A stretch of DNA of 64,000 nt from CAVSIS01 sp963814875 (GCA_963814875.1 CAWFFJ010000037.1:1-64000); one strand, 5' to 3'; shown: positions 1 through 6,764, counted from the stretch's first letter. Notes: a model not told the origin generated them from the letters alone. Numbers and translations are program-made.

Positions 1-20
1 GCTTAACGTTGGCGTTAGGC
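1..20 (+). other. Right end of an attC site (partial)
   Basis: Only the L'/R' side is present. The R' box GTTAGGC lies at 14-20, preceded by a GCTTAACG-type L' sequence. The cassette to which it belongs lies left of the window. Confidence 0.75.
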
Positions 21-27
21 AGGGTCA

Positions 28-572
28 ATGTTCGTGGATCCAAACCGGCTTGTGGAAATCGAGGATTGCAGCCAGATCTATGTCGGTCTGGGATTCGCTG
101 GTATCAGGTCATTCACCACGACCGGAGAACCTGTCTTGCTCATTGATCCAGTCCATCTCGCTGACGTGTACGACACACGCAGTGACAAGACCGCCCACTA
201 CCTTCGCCGACATGGTGTCTTCGTCGCTGATTTTGGAGGCGACTCCCAAGCACCTGTCCTATGGTCCGACGCCTACCTCGTGTTGCCGACGTCAATGCAA
301 CTCCCAAAGGACTTTGCCATGCCAAGGGCGACTCGGGGGCTGGTACCAGCTATATCGTGTGACTCAGGCTCCTTCATGTTTCTCCCCCTTTCAGATGGAG
401 TGCCCGGCGATGTTCGCCGTCATCTGGTTCCGTCGAGCGGGATTCGGCAGTCCTTGAGCTTCCCTCCGGCGCGTACACGGTCTACTACGAGCAGTTTCCT
501 CCACCGCAACCCAACATGGCGGGCCTGCTCCGGAACATCGTTGCGATTCGACAGCCAGCGCCAGAGAACTAG
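28..572 (+). CDS. Cassette-encoded hypothetical protein, frameshifted
   Basis: This is the only gene of the first cassette, and its ATG is 12 bases after the recombination point. I do not recognise the family. The reading frame is coherent to about position 428 and contains a DSGSFMFLPLSDG stretch. It then continues one frame away with ERDSAVLELPSGAYTVYYEQF, PQPNMAGLLRNIVAIRQ and a TAG stop at 570-572, which sits naturally just before the attC. Adding one T to the TT at 428-429 joins the two parts into one protein of about 181 residues. The annotated single-frame ORF would instead run on to 609 into the attC, which is unlikely. A secreted or membrane location is not evident, since there is no signal peptide. 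Single-domain cytosolic protein of unknown role. Confidence 0.6.
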
Positions 573-603
573 TCTAAATCATTTTTCCGCATATGGTTAC
601 CTT

Positions 604-732
604 GTCTAACACCGAGTTGCAGCGGACCGAAGCTCCTGTCACGGCGTGTGCTGCCCGCCACCCAGGCACACGCCGCGCCAGGTCCCTTCCAGCGGTCGGG
701 ACGCTCCGGCCGCTGAACTCGAAACGTTAGCT
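604..732 (+). other. attC site of cassette 1
   Basis: R'' is GTCTAAC (604-610) and R' is GTTAGCT (726-732). The inner boxes GCAGCGGAC and a CCGCTGAAC-type L' give the usual imperfect fold-back, and the whole site is about 129 bp. The R' box already belongs to cassette 2, so it matches the R'' of the next site rather than its own. Confidence 0.85.
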
Positions 733-981
733 GGCCCGGTCGAACTCCTCGCGGATGACGCGACGAAGAGTTTCCTCGATGGGTTCCTCGCTCGAGTGAA
801 TGAACTCCAGCAGTGCCCGGTTGATCAGTGTCTGGTAGTTGCCTCCTCCCGCTTGGGTAACCTGAGCCTTGAACCACTCGACGACCTCGTTGTCCAGCCT
901 GATCGTGATGCGCGTCTTGCCAGGCGGCACAGTCAACACGGGCCCACGCTTGCCCTTCGCGAAGTCATACTCTTTCCTCAT
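727..981 (-). CDS. brnA: BrnA-type antitoxin
   Basis: This 84-residue protein has the BrnA layout: a basic N-terminus, then a ribbon-helix-helix region with TRITIRLDNEVVEWFKAQ and the GGGNYQTLINRALLEFI stretch (residues about 23-62) that binds operator DNA. In known BrnTA systems the antitoxin neutralises the BrnT ribonuclease and represses the operon. The start overlaps the repaired stop of brnT as ATGA (981-978), the normal translational coupling for this pair. The last bases of the gene coincide with the attC R' box, so the gene fills the left edge of its cassette. It is encoded against the direction of the array and must therefore have its own promoter, upstream of brnT. Confidence 0.88.
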   Translation of the reverse strand: MRKEYDFAKGKRGPVLTVPPGKTRITIRLDNEVVEWFKAQVTQAGGGNYQTLINRALLEFIHSSEEPIEETLRRVIREEFDRAS

Positions 982-1263
982 GTTCCCACCTCATACTCTC
1001 TCTGCTCGTGCTTGGTTGCATCCCGAGCCGAGATCAGCCGACTCGGTCGCCGCGGATTGTGAAGACCACGACCGCAGGTCGCCTGTTGAATCCATGCCGA
1101 GTGTCACGAAACGATCTTCTTCGTCGCTGTCCGGGTCGAGCACGGTGAGCGCCAGCTCATCCTCGAGCGCAAGTGCCGCGTCAGCGAAGTCGACGCCGTG
1201 CTTCCGGCGGTTCGAGGCTGCCTCGGCTGGGTACCACTCCACGTCCACCTCTTCAATATGCAC
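978..1263 (-). pseudogene. brnT: BrnT-type toxin, frameshifted twice
   Basis: The N-terminal half reads as BrnT: EWYPAEAASNRRKHGVDFADAALALEDELALTVLDPDSDEEDRFVTLGMD. BrnT is a RelE-fold ribonuclease, about 90 residues long. The expected C-terminal half is present but in two other frames: VVVFTIRGDRV and then RLISARDATKHEQREYEVGT, ending in a TGA that overlaps the brnA start. Adding one G near 1062 and one C near 1041 restores a full-length toxin. As given, translation ends in an unrelated tail near 991. Either the toxin is dead, leaving an orphan antitoxin, or these are two consensus errors. The exact pairing of the repaired stop with brnA favours an intact gene in the living cell. Confidence 0.75.
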
Positions 1264-1299
1264 GTCTGTATGTACGTGTCAAGTCCACGTGGCGCGGCC

Positions 1300-1416
1300 A
1301 GCTAACAAGCCGATGGAGCGGACGAAAACTCCCGTCACGCCGCTTGCAAGGGCAAGCGGCGCGCCGACCCGGCCTCCGGCCGGCCGCCCTCACCGCTCAT
1401 CGGCAGGACGTTAGGC
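1300..1416 (+). other. attC site of cassette 2 (brnTA)
   Basis: R'' is AGCTAAC (1300-1306), the exact complement of the GTTAGCT at this cassette's left edge (726-732). R' is GTTAGGC (1410-1416). L'' reads GATGGAGCGGACG. The central part is a GC-rich imperfect hairpin. Total length is about 117 bp. Confidence 0.9.
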
Positions 1417-1498
1417 TGCGCAGCCGGCACCTCATTGCCTCCCGTAACGCCCAAAGCGCAAGAGGAGTCTCGTGCGCACTTCAAAGGGAGATCGCGCC

Positions 1499-1932
1499 AT
1501 GGAAGATCTGAGGATCAAGCTCTCAGCTTGTGGGCAGCGCGGATGTTGAGTGGTCTACCAGGGGGACTGACGCGCTTACATGATCCGGCGGCGCTGAAGC
1601 AGCTGGTGGCGGGGAACTCGGCCGTACCGATCACCGACAATCTGTTGTTTGCGATGTCCATCGTGTTTGCCATTCCCATTCTCATGAGTCTTCTATCCCT
1701 GACGTTGAAGGAAAGAGCAAACCGGATCGCCAACCGATGCCTAGGCATGTTCTTTGCTGTATTGGACCTCGCCTTCCTATGCCTTGTGCTCTTCCTGTGG
1801 CCGTTCTCCGCATATGGGACGTTGTGGTCAATCATGTACCTCGTATTCACTGGTATGGTCGTCTGGTATGCATGGAAGTGGCCCAAACAGGGAACGACTC
1901 TGCTCTCCGCTGTTGCAGAGGATACGGAGTGA
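1499..1932 (+). CDS. DUF6326 family membrane protein, frameshifted near its start
   Basis: The protein begins MEDLRIKLSA at 1499-1527 and continues one frame away with LWAARMLSGLPGGLTRLHD. Together these give the usual DUF6326 opening. One extra T in the TT at 1528-1529 would join them, giving about 145 residues. Four hydrophobic segments follow: ITDNLLFAMSIVFAIPILMSLL, CLGMFFAVLDLAFLCLVLFL, YGTLWSIMYLVFTGMVVWYAW and a weaker first one. The family's function is unknown; it is an inner-membrane protein. The gene is the sole content of its cassette, reads in array direction and is less GC-rich than the chromosome, as expected for a captured gene. The ORF starting at 1435 is an artefact of the frameshift. 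Confidence 0.75.
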
Positions 1933-2109
1933 GCGTCGGAGTATTCGAGGCTTCTGAAAGACATAGCAGCCTTCCATGCCTCAGCTCTCAATAGGCGTAG
2001 ATTTCCAGGCCCATCTTTCACTTACCAATGTCTTGTCGAGGCTTCGATAGCCAGGTTCGAACGTCGTCAGCACCGAGAAGATCACACTTGGCATCCCTAG
2101 AGCGGCGCA

Positions 2110-2203
2110 GCCTAACGAGCCGTTGCAGCGGACCGCAACCGCCGCTGCCACACACCCACCCACCCAAGCGGCGGTGTGCGTCCGCTGAACTCCAACGTTC
2201 GCG
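2110..2203 (+). other. attC site of cassette 3 (DUF6326)
   Basis: R'' is GCCTAAC (2110-2116), exactly complementary to the GTTAGGC at the cassette's left edge (1410-1416). L'' is GTTGCAGCGGACC, and L' is GTCCGCTGAACTCC. The R' box is GTTCGCG (2197-2203), which departs from the GTTRRRY consensus because it is contributed by the unusual next cassette. About 94 bp. Confidence 0.88.
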
Positions 2204-2226
2204 CGACGCTTGCGCGTCGCGCGAAC
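2197..2226 (+). repeat. Perfect 13-bp inverted repeat at the cassette junction
   Basis: The sequence GTTCGCGCGACGC, a TTGC loop, and its exact reverse complement occupy 2197-2226. The left arm includes the R' box, and the right arm ends in CGCGAAC, a second copy of the R'' sequence used by this cassette's attC at 2277-2283. It therefore offers an extra recombination-box pair in a short hairpin. Confidence 0.85.
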
Positions 2227-2365
2227 AGCCGGGCGCTGCCTTCGTCCAGCGGCGTGTCCACGCCGCACAAGCGCGTCGCGAACAAGCCGCTGGACCGGAC
2301 GCCGTGATGGCCCTCCGCACGCAAGAGTGCTGCGAGCCATCCCGGCGCCGGTCAGCGCCCGGCCG
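2198..2365 (+). mobile_element. Gene-less integron cassette (168 bp)
   Basis: The cassette is bounded by GTTCGCG on the left and by its own attC on the right, whose R'' (CGCGAAC, 2277-2283) is the exact complement of GTTCGCG. About 80 bases precede the attC, and no ORF with a ribosome-binding site fits inside. Short ORFs reading through here run across the attC boxes and look spurious. The leader holds only the hairpin at 2197-2226 and a GC-rich spacer. It may be a decayed cassette, a promoter-type or small-RNA cassette, or a product of attC rearrangement. Confidence 0.7.
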
Positions 2366-2371
2366 TTAGCC
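2277..2371 (+). other. attC site of the gene-less cassette
   Basis: R'' is CGCGAAC (2277-2283) followed by the typical AAGCCGCTGGACCGGACG stretch, which closely resembles the site at 1300. R' is GTTAGCC (2365-2371). About 95 bp. Confidence 0.8.
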
Positions 2372-2390
2372 GCCATGCACCGCCGTGTGC

Positions 2391-2418
2391 TTGGGAGATG
2401 AGTTGAGGATAGTATACT
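2391..2418 (+). promoter_or_regulatory. Probable promoter of the mazEF pair
   Basis: TTGGGA (2391-2396), a 16-base spacer and TATACT (2413-2418) form a good sigma-70 type promoter 27 bases before the antitoxin start. An imperfect palindrome, TGAG...CTCA around 2403-2420, overlaps the -10 box and is a reasonable operator for autorepression by the antitoxin. A private promoter lets the pair be expressed wherever the cassette sits in the array. Confidence 0.6.
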
Positions 2419-2444
2419 CATTGTAGATACGTTGGAGGTGGCTG

Positions 2445-2687
2445 ATGCGGACTCAGGTTCAGAAGTGGGGAAACAGCTTGGCCCTTCGGATTCCGCGGGC
2501 CTTCGCCGTCGAGCTGGGCCTCGGGGCCGATGCGGAGGTTGAGTTGACGCTCGAGAAGGGTAAGCTGGTCCTGAAGCCGCACGCCAGCCACGAGCACCGC
2601 TTGGCCGCTCTCCTTGATCAAGTCACGCCACAGAATCTCCACGCCGAGATCGACTTTGGTGGGCCTGTTGGCGGTGAGTCGTGGTAG
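2445..2687 (+). CDS. mazE: MazE/AbrB-type antitoxin
   Basis: An 80-residue protein with a swapped-hairpin AbrB/MazE DNA-binding domain at residues 1-45: MRTQVQKWGNSLALRIPRAF, then VELTLEKGKLVLKP. The C-terminal part is expected to thread into and block the MazF toxin. GGAGGTGGCTG precedes the ATG at good spacing. It overlaps the toxin start by seven bases (2681-2687), which couples translation of the two and is normal for MazEF operons. It sits in cassette 5 and reads in the array direction. The protein-DNA complex probably represses its own promoter at 2391-2418. Confidence 0.92.
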   Translation: MRTQVQKWGNSLALRIPRAFAVELGLGADAEVELTLEKGKLVLKPHASHEHRLAALLDQVTPQNLHAEIDFGGPVGGESW

Positions 2688-3034
2688 CAGGGCCTGAAGC
2701 ACCCGACCGAGGCGACATCGTATGGATCTCCCTCACACCCCAGGCCGGTCACGAGCAAAGCGGTCGACGACCTGCCCTTGTGCTGTCGCCATCCCGCTAC
2801 AACTCAAAGGTGCACCTCGCATTGCTCTGCCCGATCACCAATCAGGTCAAGGGCTATCCGTTTGAAGTGAAGCTGCCTGAAGGTCTTCCAATAACTGGGG
2901 TAGTGCTTGCAGATCAAATCAAGAGCCTTGACTGGACGGCACGCGAGACCGAAGTCGTCGCTAGGGCGCCTGAAAGCGTCGTATCCGAGGTGTGTGAACG
3001 CCTGGGTTTGCTTCTTGATCCACAAGGTTCGTAG
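2681..3034 (+). CDS. mazF: MazF/PemK-type toxin endoribonuclease
   Basis: A 117-residue protein with the complete MazF fold: GDIVWISLTPQAGHEQSGRRPALVLSP at residues 11-37, the PITNQVKGYPFEV strand, and VLADQIKSLDW near residue 80. The EQSGRRPALV motif holds the active-site Arg region of this sequence-specific mRNA interferase family. It starts with GTG inside mazE. No frameshift is visible, so this is the one clearly intact toxin-antitoxin pair of the array. Loss of the cassette would leave a stable toxin without antitoxin, which is the usual explanation for such pairs stabilising cassette arrays. Confidence 0.93.
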   Translation: MVAGPEAPDRGDIVWISLTPQAGHEQSGRRPALVLSPSRYNSKVHLALLCPITNQVKGYPFEVKLPEGLPITGVVLADQIKSLDWTARETEVVARAPESVVSEVCERLGLLLDPQGS

Positions 3035-3043
3035 CCGGTTGGC

Positions 3044-3238
3044 GGCTAACAACTCGCTGAAGCGGACGGTCGCTGGCAGCATGCCGCTTGCAGCCCACCC
3101 GACCGACCAGCCGGCAAGCGGCGCGCCGCGCCGACCTTCGGCCGGACGCGACCGCCGCTTAGCTCAAGGCCCTCCTCCTCCTCCCCCCTCCTTCCCCCCC
3201 CCCCCCTCTCCCTCTCTCCTCCCTCCTCTACGTTAGGC
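3044..3238 (+). other. attC site of the mazEF cassette, interrupted by a pyrimidine tract
   Basis: R'' is GGCTAAC (3044-3050), the exact complement of GTTAGCC at the left edge of this cassette (2365-2371). R' is GTTAGGC (3232-3238). L'' is CTGAAGCGGACG, and the L' region CGCTTAGCTCAAGGC ends at 3170. In a normal site R' would follow directly; here a 60-base pyrimidine run separates them. The rest of the site is intact. Confidence 0.82.
3170..3229 (+). repeat. Uninterrupted 60-base C/T tract inside an attC
   Basis: Every base from 3170 to 3229 is C or T, including a run of 13 C. It separates the L' and R' boxes of the mazEF attC. The length of the C run is the least reliable part of the sequence. 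The complementary strand is a purine tract with several G runs. Confidence 0.85.
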
Positions 3239-3309
3239 TTGAGCATGGGTGATGGTCAGCCCTTGAAGGGAGATCGGATGGCGGCTAGCGTCCCGTGCTG
3301 GAAATAGGC

Positions 3310-3338
3310 TTGCAAAACATGTACCAACGGAGTAGAAT
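3310..3338 (+). promoter_or_regulatory. Probable transposase promoter
   Basis: TTGCAA (3310-3315), 17 bases, and TAGAAT (3333-3338) lie just inside the left end of the IS. Transcription would begin within a base or two of the transposase ATG at 3345, giving a nearly leaderless message. I see no ribosome-binding site in the gap. Confidence 0.5.
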
Positions 3339-3344
3339 CCGTGT

Positions 3345-4415
3345 ATGGCCAGACCACGCAAGCGCGTCACGGTTACTGAGGCGGATCGTGTTCGTCTTGA
3401 AGCACTTCTGCGCGCCGGCAACACACCACAGAAGATCGTTGACCGGGTCAGAATCGTGTTGCTCGTCGGGACCGGTATTGACGTCGAGGAGATCGCTGAG
3501 CAAACCGGCTTCTCGCGCAATGCGGTGTACCGATGGCGGCATCGCTATGAGACCCGGGGGGTTGACGGGCTGCAGGATGAGCAGCGCCCCGGTCGGCCGG
3601 TCGAACTCCCCCAGAAGAAGGTGCGGGAGATCTTGAGGCGTACCGTCCATGAGATCCCTCACGAGGCAACCCACTGGAGCCTCCGTCTGATGGCCAAGTA
3701 CGCAAGCGTCAGCGTGCACCAGGTTCGTCGGGTGTGGGAGGCTGCAGACCTGAAGCCGCATCGGATCAAGAACTTCAAGATCAGCACCGACCCGGACTTT
3801 GCCGAGAAGGTCGTGGACGTCGTGGGCCTATACCTCAGGCCGCCGGACAACGCAGTGGTTCTCTCCGTGGACGAGAAGACCCAGATCCAGGCTCTTGACC
3901 GAACGCAGCCCTTGCTGCCAGTTCGACCCGGCCAGATCGAACGGCGCACTCACGACTACACCCGCCATGGCACTCGCAGCCTTTACGCCGCCTTCGACAT
4001 CGCCTCGGGCAAGGTGATCGGTCGTGTCACCAGGAAGCACAGAGCCAAGGAGTTCCTTGCCTTCCTGCGACAGATCGACACCTCCACGGACCCGAATCTC
4101 GACCTCCACCTGATCCTCGACAACAGCAGCACTCACACCACGCCTGAGGTCAGGAAGTGGCTGACCAACCATCCCCGATTCCACCTCCACTTCACTCCAA
4201 CGAGCGCCTCGTGGCTCAATGCTGTCGAAGGCTGGTTCTCGCAGCTCGAGCGCCGAGCCCTCTACCGCGGAGTCTTCACCAACGTCACCGAGCTCAGAAA
4301 CGAAATCCACCGGTTCATCTCAGTCCACAACCAGGAGCTCGCGAAGCCGTTCTCCTGGACGAAAAGCGCCGAATCGATCATCGCCACACATCAACGGCTA
4401 ACTTCTGAGTTATGA
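3345..4415 (+). CDS. IS630-family transposase
   Basis: This 356-residue DDE transposase is full length. Residues about 10-140 form the helix-turn-helix region (VEEIAEQTGFSRNAVYRWRHRY, then WSLRLMAKYASVSVHQVRRVWEAADLKPH). The catalytic triad is visible: Asp176 in LSVDEKTQIQ, Asp259 in LILDNSSTH, and Glu295 in WLNAVEGWFSQLE. The 35-residue spacing is right for the family. It cuts at the element's ends and inserts at TA. The right inverted repeat (4415-4440) starts within the stop codon. Nothing suggests inactivation. The element's ends resemble those of the MITE at 43099-43263, which it or a relative could mobilise. Confidence 0.95.
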   Translation: MARPRKRVTVTEADRVRLEALLRAGNTPQKIVDRVRIVLLVGTGIDVEEIAEQTGFSRNAVYRWRHRYETRGVDGLQDEQRPGRPVELPQKKVREILRRTVHEIPHEATHWSLRLMAKYASVSVHQVRRVWEAADLKPHRIKNFKISTDPDFAEKVVDVVGLYLRPPDNAVVLSVDEKTQIQALDRTQPLLPVRPGQIERRTHDYTRHGTRSLYAAFDIASGKVIGRVTRKHRAKEFLAFLRQIDTSTDPNLDLHLILDNSSTHTTPEVRKWLTNHPRFHLHFTPTSASWLNAVEGWFSQLERRALYRGVFTNVTELRNEIHRFISVHNQELAKPFSWTKSAESIIATHQRLTSEL

Positions 4416-4506
4416 CATGGGATTTATCAAACGGGACACTCGTCGGCGAGGTATGTCGCATCACTGATCGGCAAAACCGAGGTAATGTTGTTGTTGGAGA
4501 TCCACG

Positions 4507-5007
4507 ATGGACGTCCGGGAGCTGCAAGCGGGAGAGGAAGGTGCGGTCAGCACCCTCGTGATGCGTTCCTTCACGGCGTTCGTGGCCAATGAGTATGCGC
4601 CTGAGGGCGTGCAGGAGTTTGCGAGGTACGCGCGTGCCGAAGCGATTCTGAAACGGGCCGCCGCGGATCATCTGACCTTCGTGGCGGTGGCCGAGGGCGA
4701 GATCGTCGGGATGATCGAGTTCCGCCGCAACCAGCACCTCTCCATGCTGTTTGTGGACGAGCTGTCGCACGGCCGAGGGGTTGCACGCCGTCTGTTCGAG
4801 GCTGGTTTGGAACGCGTCCTGCTCGAGAACCCTGGCCTGATCACGCTGACCGTCAACTCGTCCCGGTATGGAGTTCCGGCGTACGAGAGCCTGGGGTTCA
4901 GGGTCACGGGACCCGAGCAGACTGTCAACGGCATCAGCTTCGTACCGATGGCCCTGGATATCGCCCAGTCCGGCGGAGCGCGGATCCTCACCGACGACTC
5001 CGGTTGA
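4507..5007 (+). CDS. GNAT family N-acetyltransferase
   Basis: The 166-residue protein is one GNAT domain. Strands LTFVAVAEGEIVGMIEFR and HLSMLFVDELSHGRGVARRLFE (about residues 57-100) include the HGRGVARRL acetyl-CoA pyrophosphate loop, corresponding to the R/Q-x-x-G-x-G/A motif. The C-terminal YGVPAYESLGFRVTG is motif B. It transfers an acetyl group from acetyl-CoA to an amine; the substrate cannot be told. A GGAG sequence precedes the ATG. It is the first chromosomal-type gene after the IS element and stands alone. Confidence 0.88.
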   Translation: MDVRELQAGEEGAVSTLVMRSFTAFVANEYAPEGVQEFARYARAEAILKRAAADHLTFVAVAEGEIVGMIEFRRNQHLSMLFVDELSHGRGVARRLFEAGLERVLLENPGLITLTVNSSRYGVPAYESLGFRVTGPEQTVNGISFVPMALDIAQSGGARILTDDSG

Positions 5008-5209
5008 CCCTTCGGCTTCGGCGCAACAGCACCCGGAGGGATCTGAACGTGCGGTTGCTGCCGGCACACAGCATGGCGTCGAACGCCGCTACGGTTGCGG
5101 CTGCTGCGGCCTCCGGGGGCCAGAATCGACTCACGGCATGGAGATGTTCAACGCGTCATGAAGATCGCGGCGTACCTGGCGAGGCGATCTGCGGGAAAGG
5201 AGGAGACCG

Positions 5210-5599
5210 ATGAGCATCCGAGTCGTCCGCCTGGGCAGCGAGCGAGACCCCGGCGAGGGCCTGCGCCTGGGGACCGTGCGACGGCCCCCGCGTGGTGTGC
5301 CAAAGGAGCGGTTTTCGGTCGACAACTGGTACGACGTGTGGCTGCCGAACCTCGCGCCGAGCGCAGAGCTCGTGAAGCAAGCCCGGGCGGCGGCGACGCC
5401 GCGTGAGTGGGAGGCTTTCGTGCGCGGCTACAGATCCGAGATGACCAACCCTGACGCGTCCAGGATCCTCGACCTGCTGGCGGCTCTCTCTCACCGGACC
5501 GATTTTTCGGTGGGCTGCTATTGCGAGGACGAGACCCACTGCCACCGTTCAGTCCTTCGCGAGCTGCTGGCCGAGCGCGGCGCCAAGGTCGAGCCGTGA
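5210..5599 (+). CDS. DUF488 family protein
   Basis: The 129-residue protein has the DUF488 hallmarks: a basic N-terminus with RPPRGVPKERF, YDVWLPNLAPSAELVK at residues about 40-55, and the C-terminal DFSVGCYCEDETHCHRSVLRELL with clustered Cys and His. The family is small, cytosolic and without an assigned reaction. The conserved CYC...CHR part suggests metal binding or redox chemistry. AAAGGAGGAG gives a strong ribosome-binding site. The 200 bases before it (5008-5209) hold no gene that I can support. Confidence 0.85.
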   Translation: MSIRVVRLGSERDPGEGLRLGTVRRPPRGVPKERFSVDNWYDVWLPNLAPSAELVKQARAAATPREWEAFVRGYRSEMTNPDASRILDLLAALSHRTDFSVGCYCEDETHCHRSVLRELLAERGAKVEP

Positions 5600-5781
5600 C
5601 GCCGAGTCGATCGCGTCGGTACCCGTGCTGCGCCGCCGCCTAGAGAGGCTGACGCGGTAGACTGGCGGACGATGCGCAGAGGGTTTGAACTGACGACTCG
5701 AACCGATCGGCGGCCTCGTGCCGTCCCGACGGCACGGCGGCTCGGAGATCCGAGGAGGTCCCGGTTGGGCGGCGCGGCATA

Positions 5782-6240
5782 GTGACGTTGTCACATCGGT
5801 CCGTGCTCGACCTCTCGATCGTGCTGCTCGGGCTGCTGCTGTCGTCGGTGGCGATCTCGGCGGTCGATACGTGGGAATCGCGTGCCACGGCACGGGGCGA
5901 CGTGTCGTTGGTGTCCTGGAGCCACGACGCCGCGCGCGACCACGCGCTCGAGCACGACTACATCGTGGTCCGCAACTCGATGCGACGCTGGCTGTTCGTG
6001 CACTTTCCCCTGATCAGCGTGCTCGGCGGTGTGCTGGTGGGGCTCGGCTGCGGCGGCGGCCGCCGGGTGTTGATCATGGCGATGGTGGCAACGGCCCTGG
6101 TGCCGATCACCAGCATCGGTCTCTTGATCGATACGCCCGGCCCGGCTGCCGCGAGCGCAGTGCTGTATGCGGGACTGGCCACCGGGGCGGCGGTTGTCGC
6201 TCGCCGCATCGCGAACATCATCAGACCGAGGGCGGCGTGA
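5782..6240 (+). CDS. Hypothetical membrane protein
   Basis: A 152-residue protein, unrecognised. It has an N-terminal hydrophobic segment (SIVLLGLLLSSVAISAV), a charged stretch of about 45 residues that probably lies outside the membrane, and three more segments between residues 70 and 145 (FPLISVLGGVLVGLGCG, VLIMAMVATALVPITSIGLL, AVLYAGLATGAAVVA). The likely start is GTG at 5782, since the ORF upstream is poor and GAGGTCCCGG lies some way ahead. The next gene follows after about 60 bases in the same direction. Confidence 0.6.
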   Translation: MTLSHRSVLDLSIVLLGLLLSSVAISAVDTWESRATARGDVSLVSWSHDAARDHALEHDYIVVRNSMRRWLFVHFPLISVLGGVLVGLGCGGGRRVLIMAMVATALVPITSIGLLIDTPGPAAASAVLYAGLATGAAVVARRIANIIRPRAA

Positions 6241-6302
6241 CCCGAACACAGGCGACAACAGGGTGCCGCTCCGGTTGGAGACGACTGGTCCAGAGGTCGC
6301 CG

Positions 6303-6764
6303 ATGACCCGAGGGCTGACTCTGGTGGCGGCTCTGGCAGTGTTGCTGCCCACCGCAGCATTGGCGGGTGACGACGCGTCGACGACGGAGACCAGCGGCTC
6401 GATCTGTGTTGCCCCGCTTCCGCTCGACGTCAAGGCGCAGGACAAGCTGAACCCGTCGTTCCGGCAGCTCGGCTACCGGTTCGCGATCCAGGTCGACTTC
6501 CGGGAGCCGGCAGAGATGACCCGCAAGGACGGCGCCCGGATCGACGGCCTCGACCTCACCTCCCGCCACCTGGTTCGGATCTGGGACGGCCGCACAGTGG
6601 TGGAGTCGTTTCGGTTCTCGTTCGTCGAGCGTGGCGCCAACGACCTTTGTCTGTGGTATCGGGCGGGACGCCAGACCTGGATCCTGGAGCCGCCCCGCCC
6701 GGATCAGACGGGGTGCCGATGCGCCGAGAAGACGCCAGCCCCGGCGCCGGATCTTCCGCAGTGA
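6303..6764 (+). CDS. Secreted hypothetical protein
   Basis: The 153-residue product begins with a clear signal peptide: MTRGL, a hydrophobic core, and a likely cleavage after AALA at residue 21. The mature part holds five Cys, including a C-terminal GCRC motif, and the sequence LNPSFRQLGYRFAIQVDFREP. I do not recognise it. The start at 6303 is chosen because the signal peptide begins there; the longer ORF upstream is arginine-rich shadow sequence. It probably acts in the periplasm or at the surface. Confidence 0.6.
   Translation: MTRGLTLVAALAVLLPTAALAGDDASTTETSGSICVAPLPLDVKAQDKLNPSFRQLGYRFAIQVDFREPAEMTRKDGARIDGLDLTSRHLVRIWDGRTVVESFRFSFVERGANDLCLWYRAGRQTWILEPPRPDQTGCRCAEKTPAPAPDLPQ

Larger units (their letters stand above)
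1..3238 (+). mobile_element. Integron gene-cassette array (integrase outside the window)
   Basis: Five complete attC sites plus the right end of a sixth divide this stretch into cassettes at about 15-726, 727-1410, 1411-2197, 2198-2365 and 2366-3232. In an integron, cassettes are joined at G/TTRRRY, so the R' box at a cassette's left edge should be complementary to the R'' box of its own attC. This holds exactly for four cassettes, with a different pair each time (AGCTAAC, GCCTAAC, CGCGAAC, GGCTAAC), and with one mismatch for the first. Gene content is typical of cassettes: small, unrelated genes and two toxin-antitoxin pairs. Some cassettes are visibly less GC-rich than the chromosome to the right. 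The intI gene and attI site would lie to the left of the window if orientation is standard. Confidence 0.9.
3286..4441 (+). mobile_element. IS630-family insertion sequence
   Basis: The element carries one intact transposase. Its left end reads AGCGTCCCGT (3287-3296) and its right end is the inverted AGTGTCCCGT (4431-4440), 9 of 10 bases matching. A TA dinucleotide, the IS630 target, precedes the left end at 3286-3287; the right flank reads TCG, so a clean TA duplication is not preserved. It lies 48 bases into what should be the next integron cassette, and no attC is seen beyond it. It has probably truncated or ended the array. Confidence 0.8.

Noticed and set aside
2018..2421. Several overlapping ORFs of 60-146 residues on both strands
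   Set aside because: They run across attC boxes and hairpins, have no ribosome-binding sites and are composed mostly of Arg, Ala and Pro.
3170..3229. A Rho-utilisation site
   Set aside because: The C-rich tract fits in composition, but its position inside an attC explains it better as an insertion or slippage, and no transcript-end evidence exists.
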